From positions 466,062 through 530,061 of the forward strand of contig JANQEU010000104.1 in assembly GCA_028278225.1 (NCBI GenBank): a stretch of DNA of 64,000 bases, written 5' to 3'. A program made the position numbers and the translations under genes. Below the pieces are notes generated by a model that was given only the letters and a program-made list of their open reading frames with translations, did not search any database and was not told the origin of the DNA. Positions 9,930-17,719 of the stretch are shown here, one piece after another. This DNA comes from Cyclobacteriaceae bacterium. GTDB lineage: Bacteria; Bacteroidota; Bacteroidia; Cytophagales; Cyclobacteriaceae. Each line of letters opens with the position of its first letter. Position 1 is the first letter of the stretch.

Positions 9930-10090
9930 CTTTCTTTCTCTTCTTTTAGTATTTCAAGTACCCGGTCTACACATTCACTTACGATCAGATCAACATTATC
10001 TTCATTGCCTGACGGCTGCTCTCCCAAAGGATCTCCCTGATCTTCCGATATGGTAGTTTTCACCACGACTTGTTTTATTACTAACGGCAT
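9926..10090 (-). CDS. Small DUF5908 family CIS protein (left locus)
   Basis: 54 aa from the ATG at 10090. It starts MPLVIKQVVVKTTI and ends in an acidic/basic helix (VSECVDRVLEILKEEKER). It shares the layout of the 48-aa product of 20035-20181 (MPVEIKELEIKTQL... ECIDRVLEILKEKNEM). The pattern matches the DUF5908 family found in Bacteroidota CIS operons. Its stop overlaps the LysM start (ATGA), so it is very likely translated. Function is unknown; the position between the second tube gene and the LysM hub suggests a small baseplate or tube-adaptor subunit. Confidence 0.85.
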   Translation of the reverse strand: MPLVIKQVVVKTTISEDQGDPLGEQPSGNEDNVDLIVSECVDRVLEILKEEKER

Positions 10091-10092
10091 GA

Positions 10093-10536
10093 TCAACTGC
10101 TCATAACGGTGAAATACTGATAATTGAGTTTTATGGTCTCAACGACAATGGAATTTTCCATTGCATTGAAATCCGAAACTGACCAGTGCGTCGGGTAAGC
10201 CTTAACGACGTTCCATTTCATAATGTAGCTGTGATTCTCGTTAAGAAGCTTTATGCTGATATCAGTCGGTATGAAAATGAAATCCTCAATAGCATCTTTG
10301 CACCACATGATCAGGGCGGAATCCTTGAAGAGACCTCTTTTAAGGGTCAATTCGGAGTACTTGGTCCGTACCGGCAATTTGTGAACAAACCGGTTTTCTC
10401 CACCTTCGACAACATCCTCGGTATCCAGTGTGACTGAAAGGCCTGAGATATCGCGAAACAGTACATCGTTATTTGGAAACGGTAATCCAAAGGATACTGA
10501 AAAATGGAATCCAGGTGGAGGATAGTACGGTTTCAC
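10093..10536 (-). CDS. CIS tail-tube protein, second paralogue (Afp5-like, left locus)
   Basis: 147 aa of the phage gp19/tube family. Conserved features are FHFSVSF near the N-terminus, the ISGLSV strand, EGGENRFVHKLP, LTLKRGL and the C-terminal AMENSIVVETIKLNYQYF. It is distinct from the main tube protein encoded just upstream and matches the second tube gene of the right locus (19575-20033). In Afp particles a specialised tube protein joins the main tube to the spike complex, which fits its position beside the hub genes. Confidence 0.88.
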   Translation of the reverse strand: MKPYYPPPGFHFSVSFGLPFPNNDVLFRDISGLSVTLDTEDVVEGGENRFVHKLPVRTKYSELTLKRGLFKDSALIMWCKDAIEDFIFIPTDISIKLLNENHSYIMKWNVVKAYPTHWSVSDFNAMENSIVVETIKLNYQYFTVMSS

Positions 10537-10544
10537 GGATCAGG

Positions 10545-10970
10545 TTATTCCATTTTTACACCTTCATGCACCAGTTCCACCGTCTCGACCGCAACGCTGT
10601 TATCATCAGCTTTCAGTCCGGGTCCTTCGACCTTGACCGGCCAGGCCTGGGTCACTTTCCACGTACGAACAGGCTCATGGGATTCATTGAGGAGGGAAAT
10701 GGTGAGATCTCTCCTTTCCGGTTCATTCATTTTTGTGGTGTTCAGCCAGTCATAGAACTCGTTGTCACCTTCCATGATACCTCTTTTCAAGGTGATGTTG
10801 CTGTATTTCTTCAGGCCCGGCATCTTGATTTTTGTAAATTCATTATCCGCGCCATGGCGATATTCTATCGGATCCGTTTCAATCGTCAGCCCGGAAACTT
10901 CCGAAAAGCCAACATTTGTTCCTCCCCAGCCCACTGTGTAGTGAAATACGGGTAATGGATACTTTTCCAT
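10545..10970 (-). CDS. CIS main tail-tube protein (Afp1-like, left locus)
   Basis: 141 aa, gp19/Hcp-like inner-tube family. Recognisable strands: GFSEVSGLTIETDPIEYRHG, EFTKIKMPG, NITLKRG, and the terminal SVAVETVELVHEG. It is highly similar to the right-locus protein at 19151-19582 (the same EVSGLT...DPIEYRHGA...EFTKIKMPG frame). It would polymerise as hexameric rings inside the sheath. The gene lies between the sheath gene and the second tube gene. Confidence 0.92.
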   Translation of the reverse strand: MEKYPLPVFHYTVGWGGTNVGFSEVSGLTIETDPIEYRHGADNEFTKIKMPGLKKYSNITLKRGIMEGDNEFYDWLNTTKMNEPERRDLTISLLNESHEPVRTWKVTQAWPVKVEGPGLKADDNSVAVETVELVHEGVKME

Positions 10971-11004
10971 AATATATTTTAGTTAAAGTGTTTAAATCTG
11001 TTAA

Positions 11005-12582
11005 TTACGATTCCTGGATCTTGTGAGAAAATCTAAGGATGATGAACTCTGCCGGACGAACGGCGGCCATGCCTATCTCGATGATCATTCTGCCTTCCAG
11101 AATATCCTGGGATGTCATGGTGGTCCCTAATCCAACATTCACATAAAATGCATCCTCGGGCACTGCCCCGGCTAATGCTCCGGCTTTCCAGAGGCCAACC
11201 AGGTAGTTCTCGATCATGGCTTTTACCTTGACCCAGGTATTGGCATCATTTGGTTCAAAAACCACCCACGCCGAAGATTTCTTGACTGACTCCTCCACCA
11301 TGTTGAAAAATCGCCTTACAGGGACATATCGCCACTCATTGCTGTTTCCATCCAATGTGCGCGATCCCCAAACCAATACACCTTTACCAATAAAAGCGCG
11401 TATCGCATTGATTGACTTTCCGCCATTTACATCCACATTCAGGCTTTCCTGATCATCATTGGTGATTTTGATAGTTGGCTTTATAACATTTGTCAAACCT
11501 ATATTTGCCGGCGCTTTCCAGACGCCCCTGTCATTGTCGACTTTTGCATAAATTCCGGCCATTGCGCTACTTGGTGGAAGCACCACCGGAAAAGCAGTTA
11601 TTTCCTTGGATATTTGGTTGTAGAGTTGGTTGTTGGAAGCCTTTACATCCCCAAGGTTAATAGTGGAGCTATCGCTTTTTATGGTGGCCAGCTTGACAAT
11701 GTTGTCAGCCTTTTTCCCGCTTATGCCAACTTCCGTTAAAACACTCCTAAAGTTGCTTTCGGAATCAAATAGTTTGTCCCAGAATACATTCCCCGCATCC
11801 ACGTAGGCCTGTAATTTATTCTTGTCCGCCGCATCCAGATCCGTTTCGGTGCCTGTCAATTTATATTCAACTTTCTTTGTGGCTGTGGTGCCTGTAACTG
11901 CCACATCATCATTGATATAGTGATATGTCAAGGATGTTTCCAGGTAGGGATGATAAGCAGCCCCATACATCAGATCATTCGACAGCTTGTTTCTAAGTGT
12001 TGAAACCGAGACATCAGAAGTTCCCGATGCTCTTACATCCACAATAACAAAGCGGTCTCCCAACTTTTTACACTGGGAAAGCGCAGCATTATGAACATCA
12101 TAGTAAAACTGGTCATCCAGACTAAATGCATCCGGGAAGAGGATCAATGTAGGTTCATCTTCTTTTGCAATCTGTGATAAACCTGATAGCAGATCCGTTT
12201 TGGAAATTGCTGTTTTCGCACCACTGGTCACGTATTTGCCAACTGAGGCTATGAAACAATCGCCACCTCCGTTTGCAAAGAACATTTGCATGGCATAATG
12301 CATGGCAAAGCTCGGCATGTTACTGGTTTTGGAAGTCACAATCGTTCCACTGTCAGTAACATTTACTGTAATATCTGTCTCCGGATAGGGTCCTCCAAAA
12401 TATGTCTCGTATTCGAGCATCGAGGAGATCTTCTTGGGCTCTGTTATGGCCGCTCCGTTTTCCTCTGCTATCTCCGTATAACCGATAAAGGCCGGAATAG
12501 CGGTTTCTACCTGGGCAACCGATGCAGGAAGCTTACTGATCTCCTCTACATATACCCCGGGTGTTTTGTAAGTAGACGCCAT
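11005..12582 (-). CDS. CIS contractile sheath protein (left locus)
   Basis: 525 aa. The N-terminus YKTPGVYVEEISKLPASVAQ and the C-terminus RPAEFIILRFSHKIQES are hallmarks of the phage/CIS sheath family (gp18-like). The conserved C-terminal core includes GVWKAPANIG, GKGVLVWGSRTL and RRFFNMVEESVKKS. It is 56 residues longer than the right-locus sheath because of an extra Asp/Lys-rich stretch around residues 220-310. One sheath gene serves each locus, whereas Afp itself carries several. It lies 6 nt from the DUF4255 gene and 34 nt from the tube gene. Confidence 0.95.
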   Translation of the reverse strand: MASTYKTPGVYVEEISKLPASVAQVETAIPAFIGYTEIAEENGAAITEPKKISSMLEYETYFGGPYPETDITVNVTDSGTIVTSKTSNMPSFAMHYAMQMFFANGGGDCFIASVGKYVTSGAKTAISKTDLLSGLSQIAKEDEPTLILFPDAFSLDDQFYYDVHNAALSQCKKLGDRFVIVDVRASGTSDVSVSTLRNKLSNDLMYGAAYHPYLETSLTYHYINDDVAVTGTTATKKVEYKLTGTETDLDAADKNKLQAYVDAGNVFWDKLFDSESNFRSVLTEVGISGKKADNIVKLATIKSDSSTINLGDVKASNNQLYNQISKEITAFPVVLPPSSAMAGIYAKVDNDRGVWKAPANIGLTNVIKPTIKITNDDQESLNVDVNGGKSINAIRAFIGKGVLVWGSRTLDGNSNEWRYVPVRRFFNMVEESVKKSSAWVVFEPNDANTWVKVKAMIENYLVGLWKAGALAGAVPEDAFYVNVGLGTTMTSQDILEGRMIIEIGMAAVRPAEFIILRFSHKIQES

Positions 12583-12588
12583 TTTGTT

Positions 12589-13245
12589 TTAGTTTTTATT
12601 GTCAATTTTCTTTTGTTTCTTTTCAATTCTCCCGATTGATTGCAATTCCACCTCCTCCAGTGTTTTGTCAAATGGGTTTTTAGACCTGACCCTGACTTTC
12701 TTGATTTTCCGGACATCCCCTATTTCCAGGTCGGAATCAATAACGAGGATCTTCATTTTATAGATCAGGGAAGGTGCGTATTTTGCTCCAAGCGCTCCCC
12801 ACAGCTGATTTATCTGTTCGAAATTGGGTGTATACAACTCAAAGATCAGTTTGCCCGGTGGCTGGTCCTCATCCGAATTATCTGGTACGAAAACATTATT
12901 TCGCTGAAAGAAGGAAACGACATGAGAGAGGAACTTGAGATCTTCTTCATAATCACTGAAATGCGTTACAAAGAGCAGGTACAGGTTCAATGTCAGGTCA
13001 GCATTTCTTTTTGAAAATGAGCCATTTTTGGGTATCATCTTGTAAGCCTGACGGTTGGCAACCTTCTCTTCTTCAACATTTACCAGCGAACACAGGACGG
13101 TGTTTTGAGGGAGGTGATCCACACTGCCATCCTGTTTGACAAGGTTGGTGAGTTTCACTCTTTTTTCACCATTGACCTCAGCAAGGATATCCTTGACGTA
13201 GCGGTCAAGTTGATTGCATGTGAACGTTACAGCCTTATGGATCAA
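12589..13245 (-). CDS. CIS tail terminator/cap protein, Pvc16-N (DUF4255) family (left locus)
   Basis: 218 aa, with matches throughout to the DUF4255/Pvc16 N-terminal family: the N-terminal helix, LVNVEEEKVANRQAYK, LTLNLYLLFVTHFSDYEEDLKFLS, and LWGALGAKYAPSLIYKMKIL. The start is a TTG at 13245. The frame is closed upstream by a stop at 13270-13272 with no ATG between, and the homologue at 15584 aligns from this point. It is the first gene of the left operon. In Afp/PVC the protein caps the top of the sheath and tube. Confidence 0.88.
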   Translation of the reverse strand: MIHKAVTFTCNQLDRYVKDILAEVNGEKRVKLTNLVKQDGSVDHLPQNTVLCSLVNVEEEKVANRQAYKMIPKNGSFSKRNADLTLNLYLLFVTHFSDYEEDLKFLSHVVSFFQRNNVFVPDNSDEDQPPGKLIFELYTPNFEQINQLWGALGAKYAPSLIYKMKILVIDSDLEIGDVRKIKKVRVRSKNPFDKTLEEVELQSIGRIEKKQKKIDNKN

Positions 13246-13285
13246 TGCTGAGGGCCTTTTGGTGAAAAGCTAAAGGTTATAACTT

Positions 13286-13308
13286 ATGGGGCAATTTTCA
13301 ATCCCCAT
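13286..13308. promoter_or_regulatory. Inverted repeat in the leader of the left CIS operon
   Basis: A perfect 6-bp palindrome ATGGGG...CCCCAT with an 11-nt centre, in the 123-nt gap between the LuxR-type gene and the first gene of the left CIS operon. It could be an operator or a leader hairpin. On the plus strand it is followed by a short T-run, but no plus-strand gene precedes it. I see no convincing Bacteroidota promoter (TTTG / TAnnTTTG) nearby. Confidence 0.3.
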
Positions 13309-13368
13309 TTTTGGCTATTTTTCACGGTGAGACAGCCCGCGCCAGGTCAAATTCCCATTAAATCCGGG

Positions 13369-14100
13369 TTAAAGCCAGAAAAATCTCGAGGCCTCTTTGA
13401 TGAGTTCTGCCGTGTTCTTTACCTGAAATTTCGAAATAAGGTTTTTTCGATGATTGATAGCCGTGTGTGTACTGATATGTAGTTTATCCGCAATTTGTTT
13501 AGCGGAATATCCGTCCGCCACAAGGTGCAACACTTCCTTTTCCCGGAGTGACACCCTCAAATTCGATTTAAGCATCTCCATTCTCATTTCCGACGGATCA
13601 GGGTGATCCGATTCCAGTAAGCCGCCGGAGTGAGACAAAAATTCCTTTATCCATTTCCCATAAAATTCCTCTTTTCGCTTCCAGACGTTTATATCTTTCA
13701 GGATACCAAGGACATTTTTTCTTTTGGACAGATATAGTAGATTGGACTCGAGCCAGATCCATTTCCCGGTAGCGTGTTTGATCCGGAATTCCAGGGATTT
13801 GGAGTGCAGGGATTCCACGCTGCTCTTTTCTACATTCGACTGAAATAGTGCATAATAATCCTGTAAAACGTTGAGATCATCCGGGTCAATCAGCGACAGG
13901 AAAAAATTGATCCCTTTTTGAAGAAGGACAGTTTTCGAATAGCCCAGTACGGTATCAATCGCCCCAATTAAATGGAGGTACCGGGCGGACCGAATGTCAT
14001 ATACGAAAAAAACAAATGACGGATCGAGCTGGAGCTGGACACCATTCTCCGGTGGCTGCTCTCTGAAAATATCAATGAACGAGTAGTCTGGTGATTCCAT
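13369..14100 (-). CDS. PAS-LuxR family transcriptional regulator
   Basis: 243 aa. Residues ~25-140 look like a PAS domain with its C-terminal PAC-like part (FRIKHATGKWIWLESNLLYL). Residues ~183-240 are a LuxR/GerE helix-turn-helix (LREKEVLHLVADGYSAKQIA, then LHISTHTAINHRKNLISKF). There is no receiver domain, so it probably senses through PAS. It is transcribed in the same direction as the left CIS operon and lies 123 nt upstream of it, between the two divergent CIS loci. Control of either locus is an inference from position. C-terminal residues are intact. Confidence 0.88.
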   Translation of the reverse strand: MESPDYSFIDIFREQPPENGVQLQLDPSFVFFVYDIRSARYLHLIGAIDTVLGYSKTVLLQKGINFFLSLIDPDDLNVLQDYYALFQSNVEKSSVESLHSKSLEFRIKHATGKWIWLESNLLYLSKRKNVLGILKDINVWKRKEEFYGKWIKEFLSHSGGLLESDHPDPSEMRMEMLKSNLRVSLREKEVLHLVADGYSAKQIADKLHISTHTAINHRKNLISKFQVKNTAELIKEASRFFWL

Positions 14101-14268
14101 GGTGGCTTGGGATAACGAGTAATGGCTGATTCAATCTGGTTCATAAGGAAGGTAGCGTTCTTAACAAGGTAAAGGGTGATAAACTGCCTTACTTAAAGTT
14201 AAGTCTTTTCCCTCTTTAAGTAAATACCCAAAATGTGGTATTTTAGGTTAACGGTTTGATGATCGTGG

Positions 14269-14396
14269 TTATCTTTTGTGATGGAAATATATTTCTCCAT
14301 TTTCAGCCATAAAAACATCATATCCCTTTGCCTCCAGAATATTTTTAATGTCTCCTGGATTTGTTTTTCGTCCTCCATGATCAGTATCCTACTCAT
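14269..14396 (-). pseudogene. Response-regulator receiver remnant (frameshifted)
   Basis: From the ATG at 14396 the translation starts MSRILIMEDEKQIQETLK, the first strand and acidic pair of a receiver domain. It then goes out of frame at an A-run. Shifting by one base restores NILEAKGYDVFMAENGE, the expected next receiver segment, which stops at 14269 after ~42 residues. The phosphorylated Asp and the rest of the domain are missing. This is a truncated, frameshifted relic rather than a working gene. Confidence 0.65.
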
Positions 14397-14545
14397 TGGT
14401 GTTATTATTTTTTATCGGAAGTTTTATTGTGAAAGTAAAATTTCCCCACCATTAAGTTCTATATATTCTTTTTGGCTTAGCAATGGATTTTCATTCCGCT
14501 TTTCGCTATCTTCAATGGTTCGGACTACCATGATATGATCTCAAA
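14389..14545 (-). pseudogene. Histidine-kinase C-terminal remnant
   Basis: On the minus strand one frame reads YIELNGGE. After a one-base shift near 14445 it continues GNFTFTIKLPIKNNNTNE and stops at 14389. This resembles the last G-box and terminal strand of a histidine kinase ATPase domain (...GG...STFTIKLP). The stop overlaps the ATG of the receiver remnant by 8 nt, the usual kinase/regulator coupling. The catalytic boxes are gone. The identification rests on a short stretch. Confidence 0.4.
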
Positions 14546-14694
14546 TCCAGATAAGTTCAGTATCGAGGTTTTGCGTTGATTTCATGAAGCCATTTCAATT
14601 TTCACCAGCATGGAGTGATGCTAGACCAAAATTGGTAATTTATCATTGAGAACAACGTGCACATAATCCTTACGTACCAACGATCCTACTCACA

Positions 14695-15429
14695 ATGGAA
14701 AAGTCCAACGTGCTGCTCATTACGGATGATGCGAGGTCCCAATCTCTGAGAAAGATCTTTGAGAGTTATGGCTTAGATGTTATAGATGACGTCAGCAAGC
14801 AAAACAACCAAATAAGTCTGTTTCCTGAAGATCCATCTCCCCCATTTGTTATTTTAGATGCACACTCAAACTTGGATTTTGACTGGTTGGGTCTAGCCAA
14901 AACTCTCCAGAAGACCAGGTCATCGACCATATTTATTTTTACTAATTACCCGGAGTTAATTCTTAAGGAAAATGGAACAGATAGTAATAAGGACACAGCG
15001 AGAAACGGAATTAATGGCAATGCTCATTTAGAAAATGAGAGCAACAGTCAACAAGATGTTCTCAACGTAAAGGAAGGACACTATTCCTTTTTCAAAGACA
15101 TCATATTTGTCAAAAATGAATTTGTTTACCAGAAGATTAAAATTAAAGACTTAAACTGGGTTGAAGCGCATCGGTCATATTGTGAGATCGCTACATCAAA
15201 AAAGAAATACCTCCTGTCTATAAGTCTAAATACCTTCGGGAAATTAGTTAATTATCCAACGATACTTAGGGTCCACCGTTCCTATATGGTCAACATTGAC
15301 AAAATTGATGCCTTCGAAGGAAGCAAGGTTTATATCGGTGAGAAAACCATCCCAATTGGTACTAGTTATAAAGATGACTTTGCCCGCATTTTTCCTTATT
15401 TCGAGAAAAGAGGAGTTTTGGTCCACTGA
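14695..15429 (+). CDS. LytTR-family response regulator
   Basis: 244 aa. The N-terminal ~95 residues resemble a receiver domain: the acidic pair D11-D12 after VLLIT, a candidate phospho-acceptor D55 in FVILDAHSNL, and a Thr near residue 83. The usual C-terminal Lys is not seen, so phosphorylation is uncertain. A linker of ~35 residues leads to a LytTR DNA-binding domain (~137-238: WVEAHRSYCEI, LLSISLNTFGKLV, RVHRSYMVNIDKI). It stands alone 154 nt upstream of the right CIS operon with the same orientation, so it may regulate that locus. No cognate kinase is adjacent, only remnants. Confidence 0.85.
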   Translation: MEKSNVLLITDDARSQSLRKIFESYGLDVIDDVSKQNNQISLFPEDPSPPFVILDAHSNLDFDWLGLAKTLQKTRSSTIFIFTNYPELILKENGTDSNKDTARNGINGNAHLENESNSQQDVLNVKEGHYSFFKDIIFVKNEFVYQKIKIKDLNWVEAHRSYCEIATSKKKYLLSISLNTFGKLVNYPTILRVHRSYMVNIDKIDAFEGSKVYIGEKTIPIGTSYKDDFARIFPYFEKRGVLVH

Positions 15430-15583
15430 TTTCTCTATTGGGAAATTAAATCCAGTCATTGGAAAAGAAAATCCACATCTCCGAAAAAAAAACTTCTAAT
15501 TTTTTAGGTAGTGCAATAGCTTAATCCCACTGTAATTATTCGTCTCCACATAAAAACTGGATCCAGACTTGATTGCAGTTTAA

Positions 15584-16171
15584 ATGATTAAGCATTTGAT
15601 TGACAAGGCATTAAAATTTATATCGGACGAACTCAATAGCTACATTGACATCAAGACGGAGCACGCTGGAATCGGAAAAATATACCTGAAACCCATCGTG
15701 AAACAAGATGGCAGTCTCGAAATGGAAACGGACACCTTATCTCTAACGCTCATAAACATCCAGGAAGAGTATGCCGTGAAAAATAATCAGGAATTATTCA
15801 GGAAATCAGGTGATGTAATCGAGCAAATTCAACCGCCCATTCACTTAAATCTGTTCATTCTATTCGTTGCCAACTTCTCAAACTATGATGAAGCACTGAA
15901 GTTCATTTCACTCATCATCACATTTTTTCAGTTCAGATGGTCTTTTAACAAGAAAAGATTTCCAAGCTTCAACTTGGATCCCATAGAGGAACTCAATTTA
16001 AAGCTTCAACCAATGACCCTTGAGCAACAGAATCATCTTTGGGGAACGATCGGAGCAAAACTTATGCCTTCCGTGCTATACAAGATGAGCATCCTGAGCC
16101 TTGAAGAGCAGGGATTGGTAACTGAAATACCCCGTGTGGAATCTATTCAAACGGAAACCGGCTCATTATGA
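15584..16171 (+). CDS. CIS tail terminator/cap protein, Pvc16-N (DUF4255) family (right locus)
   Basis: 195 aa, first gene of the right CIS operon. It aligns with the left-locus protein throughout: SLTLINIQEEYAVKNNQELF, HLNLFILFVANFSNYDEALKF, and HLWGTIGAKLMPSVLYKMSI. It is shorter at the C-terminus than the left copy. It ends overlapping the ATG of the next gene (TTATGA), suggesting coupled translation with the 512-aa protein that is unique to this locus. Confidence 0.88.
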   Translation: MIKHLIDKALKFISDELNSYIDIKTEHAGIGKIYLKPIVKQDGSLEMETDTLSLTLINIQEEYAVKNNQELFRKSGDVIEQIQPPIHLNLFILFVANFSNYDEALKFISLIITFFQFRWSFNKKRFPSFNLDPIEELNLKLQPMTLEQQNHLWGTIGAKLMPSVLYKMSILSLEEQGLVTEIPRVESIQTETGSL

Positions 16172-17706
16172 AAAGGGATTTCAAATCTTTGTTCAGAGTG
16201 GAAGTACTCCATGAATATTACACTGATAGGATTTGTCGAGACCTGATTTTCACTCCCACTGTTGAATGTCAAAGTCGGCTGAATGGCTTGCGGCTGACTA
16301 TGAGATCTCAGCATAATGGAATCGAGATCCTGTACACTAAAGATCACAATCATCAGAAATTAATTGAGATCCCCGCCGGGACACATCTGAAATTTCTCAT
16401 CGGAATCAAAAACAACTTTTTCTACAACTATTCGAATACGTCGAAAAAAGAGGGATACACGTGCTACTTTTCAAATCACAAACCGAAAGGTAATGGTATC
16501 GAGATTTCCATTGACCATTCAGCTTTCCCTGATGGGACTTTTCTCTATAGCTACTTAATCAGTGAAAAGTCAATTATCCAGGAATTGACGGTTGGTAAGG
16601 AAAAACATTTAGTGACGAAACTACTGGGCTACCTGGATATCTCAACTGATCATGTAAATGACGGGGATCGATACTTTCTGACTTGGAATAGCAAAAAAAT
16701 CGTTTGGCGCTATCAATTGCGGACCATGAACGGATCTTCCGAATATGATTATGCCATCCGAAGTAAAAATGACAGGAATTCAAATCGTTACGCTAACATA
16801 AGTTTTCATTTTCATAAAACAGATGAGAAGAAACAGGAAAATGGATGGAGGACAACCCAATTCTCCTCTGTGAAGCAACACAGTTCTGGGATTTATGATG
16901 TCGAAGGGAACGAGATAATCGGCACGGACATACCTACTACCATCCTGGATCCCAAATCGGTGGCGAGACCTCCCTTCGAGTTGGAATATATCGATTCCAA
17001 AGAGAACCTGGTTTTACGCAGAGGTGCCAAATCTGTTACGAAAGCAGATCACTATAGAAAGATCACCCTGGGAGAAAGTAGTGTCCTTCATGTGAATAAA
17101 AAGAAACTCTCAGCTGAAAGAATAATAATGGGTAGGAGGTCAAAGATCATTTTTGATCAGGACTGCAAAGTCAGTATTAAAACGACGTTGATGCTTTCCA
17201 GAGGGGCCCAGTTTAATGCGGATGACCAAAAAGTGTTTTGCCTGATAGGAACAAAAAGGTTATCCCGATTTGCCAGAGCAACTGTATGTGACGGTGCTTA
17301 CCTGTCGGCCACACTATTTACCTATGGAATCCTGAATATCAAGTCATCCAAATCCCATTTTGGTGAAGATTATCGGGAAAGAGACGATGACCATTCCGAT
17401 CAATTAGGAAATGAGGAGATCCTAATGAAAGGAATATTCATTGCAGCAGGCGTCATCGATGGTAAAAACGTTGTATGGATCCAAAACCAACGTATCCCGA
17501 TTGGATCTAAAGAATTTGAACTACAAGAAATTCCTTTATTTGAAGAAAATAAGTCTCACTTACAGCTTATTCAATACAAAAGTGGAATCGCTGGCTCACG
17601 TCGTCGAAATCTCGAAGAAGTAGTACTACGTGAAAGGGTAATTATCGAAAACTTGCCCAATCCGTCCATCAAGCACATAAATCCGGAAGTCTTAATTCAT
17701 CTATAA
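16168..17706 (+). CDS. CIS-associated protein of unknown function, right locus only
   Basis: 512 aa, not recognised. There is no signal peptide and no clear membrane segment. The N-terminal ~270 residues are beta-rich and mixed. Residues ~285-410 look like a stacked-strand (beta-solenoid or bactofilin-like) region with short repeating strands (KITLGESSVLHVNKKKLSAE, then IIMGRRSKIIFDQ, TLMLSRGAQFN). The last third is Arg/Lys-rich. It overlaps the DUF4255 stop by 4 nt and ends 13 nt before the sheath gene, so it belongs to the operon. The left locus has nothing at this position. A sheath-cap or envelope-anchoring role is conceivable but unsupported. Confidence 0.6.
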   Translation: MKRDFKSLFRVEVLHEYYTDRICRDLIFTPTVECQSRLNGLRLTMRSQHNGIEILYTKDHNHQKLIEIPAGTHLKFLIGIKNNFFYNYSNTSKKEGYTCYFSNHKPKGNGIEISIDHSAFPDGTFLYSYLISEKSIIQELTVGKEKHLVTKLLGYLDISTDHVNDGDRYFLTWNSKKIVWRYQLRTMNGSSEYDYAIRSKNDRNSNRYANISFHFHKTDEKKQENGWRTTQFSSVKQHSSGIYDVEGNEIIGTDIPTTILDPKSVARPPFELEYIDSKENLVLRRGAKSVTKADHYRKITLGESSVLHVNKKKLSAERIIMGRRSKIIFDQDCKVSIKTTLMLSRGAQFNADDQKVFCLIGTKRLSRFARATVCDGAYLSATLFTYGILNIKSSKSHFGEDYRERDDDHSDQLGNEEILMKGIFIAAGVIDGKNVVWIQNQRIPIGSKEFELQEIPLFEENKSHLQLIQYKSGIAGSRRRNLEEVVLRERVIIENLPNPSIKHINPEVLIHL

Positions 17707-17719
17707 TCTCAAACTACAT

